NCBI GenBank assembly: GCA_002493325.1
Contig: DKYL01000087.1
Span: forward strand, 1 to 24,289
Source of the DNA: Ruminococcaceae bacterium UBA7101
GTDB lineage: Bacteria > Bacillota > Clostridia > Oscillospirales > Acutalibacteraceae
Direction: 5' to 3'
Length of the DNA stretch: 24,289 nucleotides
Of this stretch, positions 15,507 to 21,710 are shown piece after piece (positions within the stretch are counted from its first letter, which is position 1; every line of letters starts with the position of its first letter). Under the pieces are notes generated by a model. That model saw only the letters and a program-made list of their open reading frames with translations. It was not told where the DNA came from and searched no databases. The translations under genes were made by a program, and so were the position numbers.

Positions 15507-15535
15507 ATTATAGCATAAAAGACAAGCCATATCAA
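15507..15535 (-). promoter_or_regulatory. Near-consensus sigma-A promoter for the Cdd1-like operon
   Basis: On the minus strand TTGATA and TATAAT are exactly 17 bases apart, and TGC before the -10 gives an extended -10. The start codon follows about 24 bases after the -10. It is among the best promoter matches in the window and suggests constitutive vegetative expression. Confidence 0.8.
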
Positions 15536-15537
15536 AT

Positions 15538-15583
15538 AATAAAGGGGCTGTAAAAAACTTTTGTTTTTTACAGCCCCTTTATT
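15538..15583 (-). terminator. 21-bp perfect terminator hairpin, probably bidirectional
   Basis: AATAAAGGGGCTGTAAAAAAC pairs along its whole length with its reverse complement over a TTTT loop. It begins at the base after the stop codon of the gene at 15584-15871. The A/T-rich stem base supplies a U-run on either strand. It ends the minus-strand run of accessory genes and isolates the promoter at 15507-15535, which starts two bases away. Confidence 0.85.
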
Positions 15584-15871
15584 CTATAAGTCCTGCAAAT
15601 CAGCAGCGGTTATATCATTTTCAAGATTATCCCTTGCCAGGTCATTATCAATAACTGCATAGGCATCGGATATAGGCTTTTCCTTATTCTTATTTTTTGA
15701 ATAAGGCTTTGTATGATAAACCTTTTGCTCAGGTGCAGCAGTACCCGCAATAATTGCACGCACATGTCTTTTGCCGCTCTTGGCTTTGCCCTGAATTTCA
15801 GGGACAGCGGCTGATTCGTTTTCAGGCTTGGTATGTGTTCTTTCAGGTCTTTTCATTCCTTGCTTAGCCAT
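15584..15871 (-). CDS. Small basic protein with two HTKP motifs, unknown function
   Basis: 95 residues from ATG 15871, which has AAAGGGTG 6 bases upstream; a longer frame to 15904 is less likely. It is hydrophilic and probably disordered. The N-terminal two thirds are basic (MKRPERTHTKPENES, GKAKSGKRHVR, KPYSKNKNKEKP), while the last ~25 residues are acidic (DNDLARDNLENDITAADLQ). The motif HTKP occurs twice, at about 13-16 and 58-61, each after a basic or aromatic residue. There is no signal peptide or membrane segment. Similar short proteins seem to occur in related Firmicutes, but I know no function. It follows the GNAT gene by 63 bases and ends at the 21-bp terminator. Confidence 0.65.
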   Translation of the reverse strand: MAKQGMKRPERTHTKPENESAAVPEIQGKAKSGKRHVRAIIAGTAAPEQKVYHTKPYSKNKNKEKPISDAYAVIDNDLARDNLENDITAADLQDL

Positions 15872-15934
15872 AAATTCACCCTTTAATAGCTTGCCCTGAT
15901 TCATCTTATTTAAACTGCTGAATTTTTTATCAAC

Positions 15935-16465
15935 TTAGAGCACACATTCAAGCTGCACATCAAACGGCTCTTTTTCTGTATGTGCTTTATTATACAGCTT
16001 TGCTTCGGTACAACCCATACTTTTATAAAAAGCCTGACTTTCAACAGCACTGTGAGAGGATATATACAGCTTATTTGCACCCTTAGCTGCAGCCCATTCC
16101 TTTGCCCTGCAAAAAAGCTGTCTGCCTATACCTTTACCACGCATATCTGCTGAAACGTGAATACTTGTCAAATCCATATATTTATGCTCACCGCCGAAAA
16201 TTTCAGCTTCAACAGACACAAAGCCTTTAAGCATTCCGTCTGAAAATGCACCCCAAAGCAAACCACCTGTATTAACAGTATTGCGTATACAGGAAATACC
16301 GAAAGCATAATCCTCAGGCGACCAGTCATCAATAAAAGGCTCATCCTTAATTATCCATTTGCCGTTTTCCTTGCGCCAGACCTTTGTTACAACCTGACGG
16401 CGGATAAAATGGCTGAACAAATCCATATTCAGCTCATCCAAAGTAATCCCGCGAAATTCAATCAT
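15935..16465 (-). CDS. GNAT family N-acetyltransferase
   Basis: 176 residues. The acetyl-CoA-binding motif A is clear: LTSIHVSADMRGKGIGRQLF (RGKGIG pyrophosphate loop), then CRAKEWAAAKGANKLYISS and AVESQAFYKSMGCTEA, the typical GNAT C-terminal half. The N-terminal half (FRGITLDELNMDLFSHFIRR and WGAFSDGMLKGFVSVEAE) completes the fold. It transfers an acetyl group to an amine; the acceptor is unknown. AGAGGG lies 8 bases upstream of the ATG. The 69 bases before it contain an open tail that looks like a coding relic (see findings). Part of the minus-strand accessory run. Confidence 0.88.
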   Translation of the reverse strand: MIEFRGITLDELNMDLFSHFIRRQVVTKVWRKENGKWIIKDEPFIDDWSPEDYAFGISCIRNTVNTGGLLWGAFSDGMLKGFVSVEAEIFGGEHKYMDLTSIHVSADMRGKGIGRQLFCRAKEWAAAKGANKLYISSHSAVESQAFYKSMGCTEAKLYNKAHTEKEPFDVQLECVL

Positions 16466-16534
16466 ATCTATTTCCCTCTTTATTCAAAACTTGGCAGCTC
16501 ATCAAACGTGATAACATAATCACTGTTATAAATT

Positions 16535-17005
16535 TCATTCAGATTCTCTTTTATGATTAATATGTATACCAATATGACCGATTGATAAAATCAGAACGGA
16601 AACAATCAGAATAATATTTTTCCCGTAAATTCCAAGCAGTAAAAAGGCAATGCAGGGGAGCGATGCTCCTGCCACGGGAATACCGAGCAGACTGCTGTAA
16701 AAATCCTTCATTGTTTTTTTGCTTTTGAAGTATCTTATCCAGTAAATCTCATAAAGCACCATAAAGAAAAATGCGGCAATCAGCCATATGATTCTAAAAG
16801 AACCTGTTTTAATGTTAAAATCATCAAAAATCAAAACAACACAGGTAACAAGAAATTGACCTGCACCTTCAAAAACCTTAAGAACTTTATTTTCGTTTTC
16901 AGCATATTTTTCATAATTTTCAGGCTTATTTTTTGTCCAGAAAAAATTAGGCACAAAAAGCATCAGCAGAAATATCAAGCCGATATAGGAAAAACCAAAA
17001 TTCAT
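16535..17005 (-). CDS. Small polytopic membrane protein, unknown function
   Basis: 156 residues with about five hydrophobic segments: 4-22 (GFSYIGLIFLLMLFVPNFFW), 49-61, 73-90 (IIWLIAAFFFMVLYEIYWI), 108-126 and 129-147. A polar loop with ENYEKYAENENKVLKVFEGA follows segment one. The pattern 'VPNFFWTKNKPENY' recurs in small conserved membrane proteins of Clostridia that I cannot name. AAGGAG lies 7 bases before the ATG. The neighbours are unrelated enzymes. Its 3' end overlaps another open minus-strand frame that runs on to 16480. Confidence 0.75.
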   Translation of the reverse strand: MNFGFSYIGLIFLLMLFVPNFFWTKNKPENYEKYAENENKVLKVFEGAGQFLVTCVVLIFDDFNIKTGSFRIIWLIAAFFFMVLYEIYWIRYFKSKKTMKDFYSSLLGIPVAGASLPCIAFLLLGIYGKNIILIVSVLILSIGHIGIHINHKRESE

Positions 17006-17043
17006 AGCTATACTCCTTGAACATTCAAATTATCTTTGAACGA

Positions 17044-17394
17044 TTATTTACTGAGCATTTTAACTGCTTCATCCACATCCTTCACAAAGAAAATATCTAT
17101 GCCGTTGTTGCTTTCATATATAAAATCCTTTAAAGGCTTGCTTGTGTATTTGGAATAATCGCCGTAAACAGCAAATTTAATCTGATAATTTATAAATTTC
17201 TGTAAAATTTCACCTGCTATCCCTTTGCTCAGAATAAAAAAGTCATCCGTTATTGCTTCTTTATTCAGGGCTATTTTACTGCATTCGGTCTCATATTTTA
17301 TGGTCATTATAAAATCCATTGCACTTTGTGTATCTTTTATGATTATCTCGTCACTTTTAACCACTGCTATATTATTAATCTTTTTTATATTCAT
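17044..17394 (-). CDS. DUF4180 family protein
   Basis: 116 residues, matching the usual DUF4180 length. Recognised by the N-terminal NNIAVVKSDEIIIKDTQSAM, the core ECSKIALNKEAITDDFFILS, and the C-terminal KFAVYGDYSKYTSKPLKDFI with FFVKDVDEAVKML. The fold resembles STAS/SpoIIAA-like small alpha/beta proteins. It is soluble and cytoplasmic with no catalytic motif; its function is not known. GAAGGAG precedes the ATG closely. It follows the choloylglycine hydrolase gene by 23 bases and may share its transcript. Confidence 0.85.
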   Translation of the reverse strand: MNIKKINNIAVVKSDEIIIKDTQSAMDFIMTIKYETECSKIALNKEAITDDFFILSKGIAGEILQKFINYQIKFAVYGDYSKYTSKPLKDFIYESNNGIDIFFVKDVDEAVKMLSK

Positions 17395-17417
17395 TTTTAT
17401 CTCCTTCTTTTATCAAC

Positions 17418-18392
17418 TTAATTCTGTCTTTTTATCTGTTCTTCTTTTATCAATTCATATCTAAACAGGCTATCACTGTCTAAATTTTCTTTATGCATAT
17501 CAACAGCAGTAATCTGGTGATTATCATAGGATGTGTAGTAATAAATGCCTTTATCTGTGTTACAGCAGGAGGTATAAATTGTTATTTCATATTGTTCATC
17601 GCCGACATCACAGCAGCCTCTTTGCTGGTCAACCGAATTAAGAATATGGAAAAATTGGCTTACACTTTCTGCTTCTCCGCTGCCCGAAACAGAGTTCATT
17701 TTAACAAAGGCAGTTCTGACGAATCTTGACTGCGAGGATAAATCACCGGGCAATCCAATTGCACCCATACCACGGCTGTAAGCCTTCAAGCCAAGTTTTT
17801 CGCTGAATTTGTTTTCAGGTGATTTTGCTGATAAGCCCATATAATTATTGAGTGCCGCCATCTGCATATCAAAAGGCGGATTATTTGCCAAAATGCCGAC
17901 AGGATTGTCATAGACTTTAAGCCCTTCTTTTACTGATTCAACAGTTATGGTCTTATGCCTGTCTGAAATTATCCAATGCAGCTGAGCAACAGGCAGCTTA
18001 TCATTAAACGCCGTATCACGCAAATTGATATTTTCAATTAAACCACGTGCCTGCTCAACATCTGCACACTGACTGAGAATCCACGGAATAAACTCAAACT
18101 GAGCAATATTGTCTTTTCCGTCCTTTCTTTCGCAGTAATATGCATTGCCGACAAAGTTCAGACCTGCCATTGCAAGCCCCTTTTCATTAACAGCATCATA
18201 ATACAAAGGGTAATCCTGTGCAATATGAGCCATACCAATCATAGCATAATGAGATTCGATATTCTTCGCTTCTCTGAAAGAAAGCAAAAAATTTCTCGGT
18301 GTTACAGTTACTTCATCACCATAGGAAAAGTCGTAATCCAGTGTTCTTCCAAAATAAAAATCACTTGTTTTATAGGTTGCTGCAGTACACAT
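17418..18392 (-). CDS. Choloylglycine hydrolase family enzyme (bile salt hydrolase / penicillin V acylase type)
   Basis: 324 residues, normal for the family. An Ntn-hydrolase: after removal of Met1, Cys2 (MCTAAT) is the nucleophile. The other catalytic residues align with the family: Arg16 and Asp19 (FGRTLDYD), Asn79 (LAMAGLN), Asn170/171 (GILANNPP) and Arg223 (SQSRFVRTAF), with GLPGDLSS before it. It cleaves amide bonds such as glycine- or taurine-conjugated bile salts, penicillin V or N-acyl homoserine lactones; sequence motifs alone do not decide which. There is no signal peptide, so it is cytoplasmic. CGGAGGA lies 5-6 bases before the ATG. In a gut bacterium bile salt deconjugation is the most likely job (inference). 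Confidence 0.92.
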   Translation of the reverse strand: MCTAATYKTSDFYFGRTLDYDFSYGDEVTVTPRNFLLSFREAKNIESHYAMIGMAHIAQDYPLYYDAVNEKGLAMAGLNFVGNAYYCERKDGKDNIAQFEFIPWILSQCADVEQARGLIENINLRDTAFNDKLPVAQLHWIISDRHKTITVESVKEGLKVYDNPVGILANNPPFDMQMAALNNYMGLSAKSPENKFSEKLGLKAYSRGMGAIGLPGDLSSQSRFVRTAFVKMNSVSGSGEAESVSQFFHILNSVDQQRGCCDVGDEQYEITIYTSCCNTDKGIYYYTSYDNHQITAVDMHKENLDSDSLFRYELIKEEQIKRQN

Positions 18393-18459
18393 AATCTTCC
18401 TCCGATATTCTATTATTCTTAATTATATTATGACTCTTAAACCGCAAATTACTATAACA

Positions 18460-18966
18460 TCAGCGTTTAACTACAAAACGATCGTGCGGCATATCCACAC
18501 CCTTATAGTGCTTTACCCAGCTATCCGTTTTAATCATACCATTCCTGCGTGCAACATTCCGGGAGGCGGTATTTGTATCCCGAATAATGGAACACACCTC
18601 ATCAGTATTCAACTTCTCAAATGCATACTTTTTGCAGGCTATTGCAGCCTCCGCAGCATAACCCTTATGCCAATACTGCCGATTAAATAAATAGCCTATC
18701 TCAAGCACTTCCTCATTTTTCCATGGCTGCATTGTTAGTCCGCATTGTCCAATCAACTCGTCGGTTTCTTTCAGAATCACAGCCCACAATCCAAAGCCCC
18801 ATTTCCTGTAACGTGCAATCTGTCTGTCAAGCCACTCCTGCACCTCGTCATCACTGAATGCACCTTCATAGGCATACATTGTTTCTTCATCCTGCAGTAT
18901 TTTACACAATGAGGCAAAATCCTTCTGATTTAGCTCGCGAAAATATAATCTTTCTGTTTCAAGCAT
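18460..18966 (-). CDS. RimJ/RimL-type GNAT acetyltransferase
   Basis: 168-169 residues. It opens with LETERLYFRELNQKDFASLC, the standard start of RimJ/RimL-like enzymes, and carries IGYLFNRQYWHKGYAAEAAI (acetyl-CoA motif A in the form HKGYAAEA) and NTASRNVARRNGMIKTDSW (motif B). Family members acetylate protein N-termini or small amines; the acceptor here is unknown. Two adjacent ATG codons could start it. The second (18966) is preferred because AGGAGG is then 7 bases away instead of 4. The neighbours are unrelated small genes in the same direction. Confidence 0.9.
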   Translation of the reverse strand: MLETERLYFRELNQKDFASLCKILQDEETMYAYEGAFSDDEVQEWLDRQIARYRKWGFGLWAVILKETDELIGQCGLTMQPWKNEEVLEIGYLFNRQYWHKGYAAEAAIACKKYAFEKLNTDEVCSIIRDTNTASRNVARRNGMIKTDSWVKHYKGVDMPHDRFVVKR

Positions 18967-19010
18967 CATATTGCCTCCTTAAATAACTTAATATTTTTTT
19001 TACTTTTAAA

Positions 19011-19727
19011 TTATGCTTTCCTCTTAAAATCAATATTTGCCAGTTTCGCTTGCCTGCACAAATCCTTCGTTTGCAGGGTATACCTCTTTGAATCTTTTAT
19101 AAAATAAGTACCGCACTGTCTGAATTCAAAATCGGTATTTTGCCGTACACACTGCTCCCGTATATTCAGCACCCAGTCATAATCAAGCGGTCTTGCATTT
19201 CTGTCCGATTCACCGCCGACAACCACTAATTCAATATCATCAAGGTATTTTTCAATATCCATATTTTCAAGCAGCGGCTGTGCCGTAATACATTTGTGCT
19301 TTATCGGCAAACTCTTAAAAATATTCAGTTTATAATCGGCATTTTTCTGATTTTCAACCGTGCAGCAAACAACCACATTATCGTATCCGTCTGCCCAATC
19401 ATCGGGAATACATTGCATAAATCTGTTTATTCTTTTTGTCAGGAATAAAAAGGTGCAATCCTGTCTTTCCCTTATCATTCCCCAGCATTCGTCACGCCAA
19501 TCATCTGCTTCTTCAATAAGAAAATCTGAGGAAAAGCACAAATAAACCATGCCCGATTTCATTTTATAACTGCCGTTTTTCAGCCTTTGGACAGGCTTAT
19601 CAAAATCCTTTGTTTTTACAATTTGATTTGTATCTACATTTCGTTTTGCATCACCCTTGTGAATGTAGCAATGCAGACAGCCGTCACTGCATTTTTTACA
19701 TCCGTGCCATGGATTCCACATTGCCAT
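19011..19727 (-). CDS. DUF5131 (phage Gp37/Gp68) family protein
   Basis: 238 residues. The N-terminus WNPWHGCKKCSDGCLHCYIH carries four cysteines (10, 13, 17, 20) in the conserved 'W.P..GC...S.GC..CY' signature of the Gp37/Gp68 family, probably a metal or iron-sulfur site. Further family stretches are VYLCFSSDFLIEEADDWRDE, FLFLTKRINRFMQ, VVVCCTVENQKNADYKL and VVVGGESDRNARPLDYDWV. The family is found in phages and bacterial accessory regions; its activity is not established, and similarity to radical-SAM-like barrels is only suggestive. The ATG has AGGAG 9 bases upstream. No phage structural genes are nearby, so it is likely a horizontally spread single gene. Confidence 0.9.
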   Translation of the reverse strand: MAMWNPWHGCKKCSDGCLHCYIHKGDAKRNVDTNQIVKTKDFDKPVQRLKNGSYKMKSGMVYLCFSSDFLIEEADDWRDECWGMIRERQDCTFLFLTKRINRFMQCIPDDWADGYDNVVVCCTVENQKNADYKLNIFKSLPIKHKCITAQPLLENMDIEKYLDDIELVVVGGESDRNARPLDYDWVLNIREQCVRQNTDFEFRQCGTYFIKDSKRYTLQTKDLCRQAKLANIDFKRKA

Positions 19728-19761
19728 ACCATCACACTCCTAAATTACAATTCATTCTGCT

Positions 19762-20076
19762 TTATTTTGTATTATCTTTACCTTTTATTTTATCAACAAT
19801 TCTGCGTATTCCTAAAGTGATTGCAATGCACAATGGGAAAAAGGGTGTGAACGGACCTGCCCAGAACGCAAGATATGCCGTTGCCATTACACTGCACCAT
19901 TTCCAGTGAAACAGAGCGTGGCATAAATATCCGCCCCAAACAGGTGCATACATAACAACTACAACAATAACAAAAATAACAACTGTATGCCAATCCTTAC
20001 ATTCATTCCATACCCACTTGCAAAACTTTATAAACTTGTTTTTTAGTTTAATGAATAAATCTTTCATCTTCTCCAT
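19762..20076 (-). CDS. Small two-pass membrane protein, unknown function
   Basis: 104 residues. A basic amphipathic N-terminus (KMKDLFIKLKNKFIKFCKWV) leads to two hydrophobic segments at about 31-52 (TVVIFVIVVVVMYAPVWGGY) and 60-87 (WCSVMATAYLAFWAGPFTPF), then a basic tail (RRIVDKIKGKDNTK). The motif FWAGPFTPFFPLCIAI recurs in small Firmicute membrane proteins that I cannot assign. Start choice is open: ATG 20076 has no good ribosome binding site, while the ATG three codons on has GGAG only 3 bases away. It precedes the DUF5131 gene by 34 bases. Confidence 0.7.
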   Translation of the reverse strand: MEKMKDLFIKLKNKFIKFCKWVWNECKDWHTVVIFVIVVVVMYAPVWGGYLCHALFHWKWCSVMATAYLAFWAGPFTPFFPLCIAITLGIRRIVDKIKGKDNTK

Positions 20077-20193
20077 TTTTCACATATTGTCTTTGCACAA
20101 ATGACGCTTTATCTGATAACGTCCATTTCGATACAATTCCATAGTAAAATTAATTTTTTAATATGCCTGCAAAGCTTTTGAATTCTTTTTTCG

Positions 20194-20754
20194 TTACATA
20201 GGTTTCAGATTTTTATTTAATCTGTCTACCATCCATACAATTCGTTTTTCTCGTCCTGCATCTGTTTTAGCATCAAAGTATGCCCGTGTATAGGTTTTCT
20301 TTACAGACAAAGACATATTCTGAAAATTAGAAAAAGCAGGCTCATATTCTTCAAGTAAATGGGATAAACGAGCAATCTGTTCATCGGTAATTGCAACGGG
20401 CTTTGGTGCATCCCACTGACCATTATTTTTAGCCTCCTGTATTTTATCTCTTCCAAAATCAGTCATAATTCCTTGTTCTTCAAGACTTTTAACTAATGCT
20501 TTATTTTTCTCTGACCACTTGCTATTCTTTCTGCGCACAGAAAAATACTTCTTATAGGTTTTATCGTCAATGCTTTGCATTTGACCATCTATCCAACCAA
20601 AGCACAAAGCTTCTTCAAGTGCTTCATGTGCTTTGATTGTCTTAGGACCTTTAGCTTTACCAAATAAAAGCCAAACACCATTACTTGATTGACAATTATC
20701 ATAAAGCCAGTTTCTGAATTCTTTTCTGTTTTCAAATTTTAAAGTATTGCTCAT
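20194..20754 (-). CDS. YdeI/OmpD-associated family protein (bacteriocin-protection type)
   Basis: 186 residues from MSNTLKFENRKEF. ATG 20754 has GGAG 7 bases upstream; the frame extends to 20847, but that stretch overlaps a GNAT relic in another frame and is not believed. Family marks: FRNWLYDNCQSSNGVWLLFG, EALCFGWIDGQMQSIDDKTY, YFSVRRKNSKWSEKNKALV and the C-terminal VKKTYTRAYFDAKTDAGREK with RIVWMVDRLNKNLKPM. Members are small soluble proteins; the name 'bacteriocin-protection' comes from one E. coli-related study and a general biochemical role is not known. It stands alone between a relic and an unrelated membrane protein gene. Confidence 0.88.
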   Translation of the reverse strand: MSNTLKFENRKEFRNWLYDNCQSSNGVWLLFGKAKGPKTIKAHEALEEALCFGWIDGQMQSIDDKTYKKYFSVRRKNSKWSEKNKALVKSLEEQGIMTDFGRDKIQEAKNNGQWDAPKPVAITDEQIARLSHLLEEYEPAFSNFQNMSLSVKKTYTRAYFDAKTDAGREKRIVWMVDRLNKNLKPM

Positions 20755-20907
20755 ACGTAATCTCCGTTTCAATGCAATTCCAGTTTTCGCCCATACACGG
20801 ATAGCTTTCATATCTGTCTGCACTCCATTGACGAAAGTCATATTCATTTTTCAGCCACTTTGCGATAGTCTGGCATCACAAGATTTATACTTTCTTAACG
20901 CTATCAC
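20732..20907 (-). pseudogene. Truncated and frameshifted GNAT acetyltransferase relic
   Basis: From GTG 20907 (AAGGAAA upstream) the minus strand reads VIALRKYKSCDA, then hits a stop in that frame. In the adjacent frame the peptide continues directly with QTIAKWLKN and EYDFRQWSADRYESYP. Joined by one missing base, this is the typical N-terminus of a GNAT protein ('R.Y...DA..I..W..DE..FRQWSADRY..YP'). After YP the GNAT similarity stops; the frame runs on as CMGENWNCIETEITYE into the first codons of the YdeI-like gene and ends at 20732. So it carries both a 1-base deletion and loss of the C-terminal ~110 codons. It supplies the leader and ribosome binding site region of the YdeI-like gene. Confidence 0.7.
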
Positions 20908-20926
20908 AATCGGTTTCCTTAATTTT

Positions 20927-21565
20927 TTACATATCCGTCTTCTTTATCGGGTGTCTGATAACTGTTTTCAGCTTGCTCTCATCACATCTTCTTGGGTCAC
21001 TCAAATAAATCTCGTGATGCAGTCTGCTGTCGGTTATATCCAATTCATAGCCGTTTTCTGCCATATATTTGTGCATCAGCACAACTGTTTCAGGCTCGTT
21101 GTCATAAGAGCCGATGTGCATACACTGAACACAAACGCCCTCATCATAGGTTAAAAATTCAACCTTTGAAAAATCCTGCTTTTTCTTTGCCGTTGCCTCA
21201 TCAACAGCCCATTTGAAATCATCCTCTGTTACAAAATCAGGCAGTCTTATAACGGAAATAAAATGCATATCCTCTTTCCTGTTATAGTCAATGCCGACAA
21301 TATTTTCCTGCCACCAGAAGCCCTCAAGCGGAGGCACAACATATTCAAAATAGCCGTCAATTTTATGGGCACCTTTATAACTCATCTTAATCGTAAAGGC
21401 AATGGCATATAATAAGCTTATGCTGTTTTTGTATTCACTGTTTTCGTCATTCGGATTGCCTTTTCCCCTGACTGCAATATAATTCATTTTCGGGATTTCA
21501 ACAATACCCGGTTTCTTCTTCGGCATATAAAATTCCTTGTATTCTTTCTTGTAATCAAAAGCCAT
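20927..21565 (-). CDS. GyrI-like small-molecule-binding domain protein
   Basis: 212 residues from MAFDYKKEYKEFYMP. ATG 21565 is chosen for AGGAGG 9 bases upstream; the frame extends 28 codons further across the promoter. It carries GIVEIPKMNYIAVRGKGNPN, FTIKMSYKGAHKIDGYFEYV, VPPLEGFWWQENIV and CVQCMHIGSYDNEPETVVLM with LHHEIYLSDPRRCDESKLKT, the layout of free-standing GyrI-like (AraC effector-binding fold) proteins. These bind small hydrophobic or drug-like molecules; some are hydrolases or sequestering proteins. There is no DNA-binding domain. It is divergent from a TipA-type MerR regulator and the two share a 145-base intergenic region, so drug-responsive control by that regulator is a fair inference. 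Confidence 0.87.
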   Translation of the reverse strand: MAFDYKKEYKEFYMPKKKPGIVEIPKMNYIAVRGKGNPNDENSEYKNSISLLYAIAFTIKMSYKGAHKIDGYFEYVVPPLEGFWWQENIVGIDYNRKEDMHFISVIRLPDFVTEDDFKWAVDEATAKKKQDFSKVEFLTYDEGVCVQCMHIGSYDNEPETVVLMHKYMAENGYELDITDSRLHHEIYLSDPRRCDESKLKTVIRHPIKKTDM

Positions 21566-21608
21566 AATTATTATCCTCCTATAAGACCTTTTCAGCTTAC
21601 GGATAAAT

Positions 21609-21617
21609 ATTATACCA
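21609..21617 (-). promoter_or_regulatory. Extended -10 promoter of the GyrI-like gene
   Basis: On the minus strand TGGTATAAT is an extended -10 about 43 bases before the GyrI-like start. No good -35 hexamer is seen 16-18 bases upstream, which an extended -10 can tolerate. It is divergent from, and about 40 bases away from, the MerR promoter. Confidence 0.55.
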
Positions 21618-21657
21618 TAACAACAAACAGAATTATATAAAAATTTCAAATTAGCTC

Positions 21658-21688
21658 TTGACTCTTACCTTGCGTTATAGTTTATACT
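21658..21688 (+). promoter_or_regulatory. MerR-type promoter and operator
   Basis: TTGACT (-35) and TATACT (-10) are separated by 19 bases rather than 17, the over-long spacer that MerR-family activators need to twist into shape. The spacer region holds an imperfect dyad, ACTCTTAC-N5-GTTATAGT (21661-21681), centred between the hexamers. It lies 22 bases before the MerR start codon and implies autoregulation. Confidence 0.75.
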
Positions 21689-21710
21689 TAAGTCATCGGG
21701 AGGGATGATA

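Noticed and set aside
18425..18455. Promoter for the choloylglycine hydrolase gene (TATAAT on the minus strand)
   Set aside because: The best -35 candidate (TTTGCG) is only 15 bases away and poor, so the call is not supportable.
20080..20142. 20-codon frame MELYRNGRYQIKRHLCKDNM just before the small membrane protein gene
   Set aside because: No ribosome binding site, and no family similarity recognised; it could be a leader peptide or a relic, but evidence is too thin.
20755..20847. N-terminal extension of the YdeI-like protein to ATG 20847
   Set aside because: The extension lies over the GNAT relic in another frame, and ATG 20754 has a well-placed ribosome binding site.
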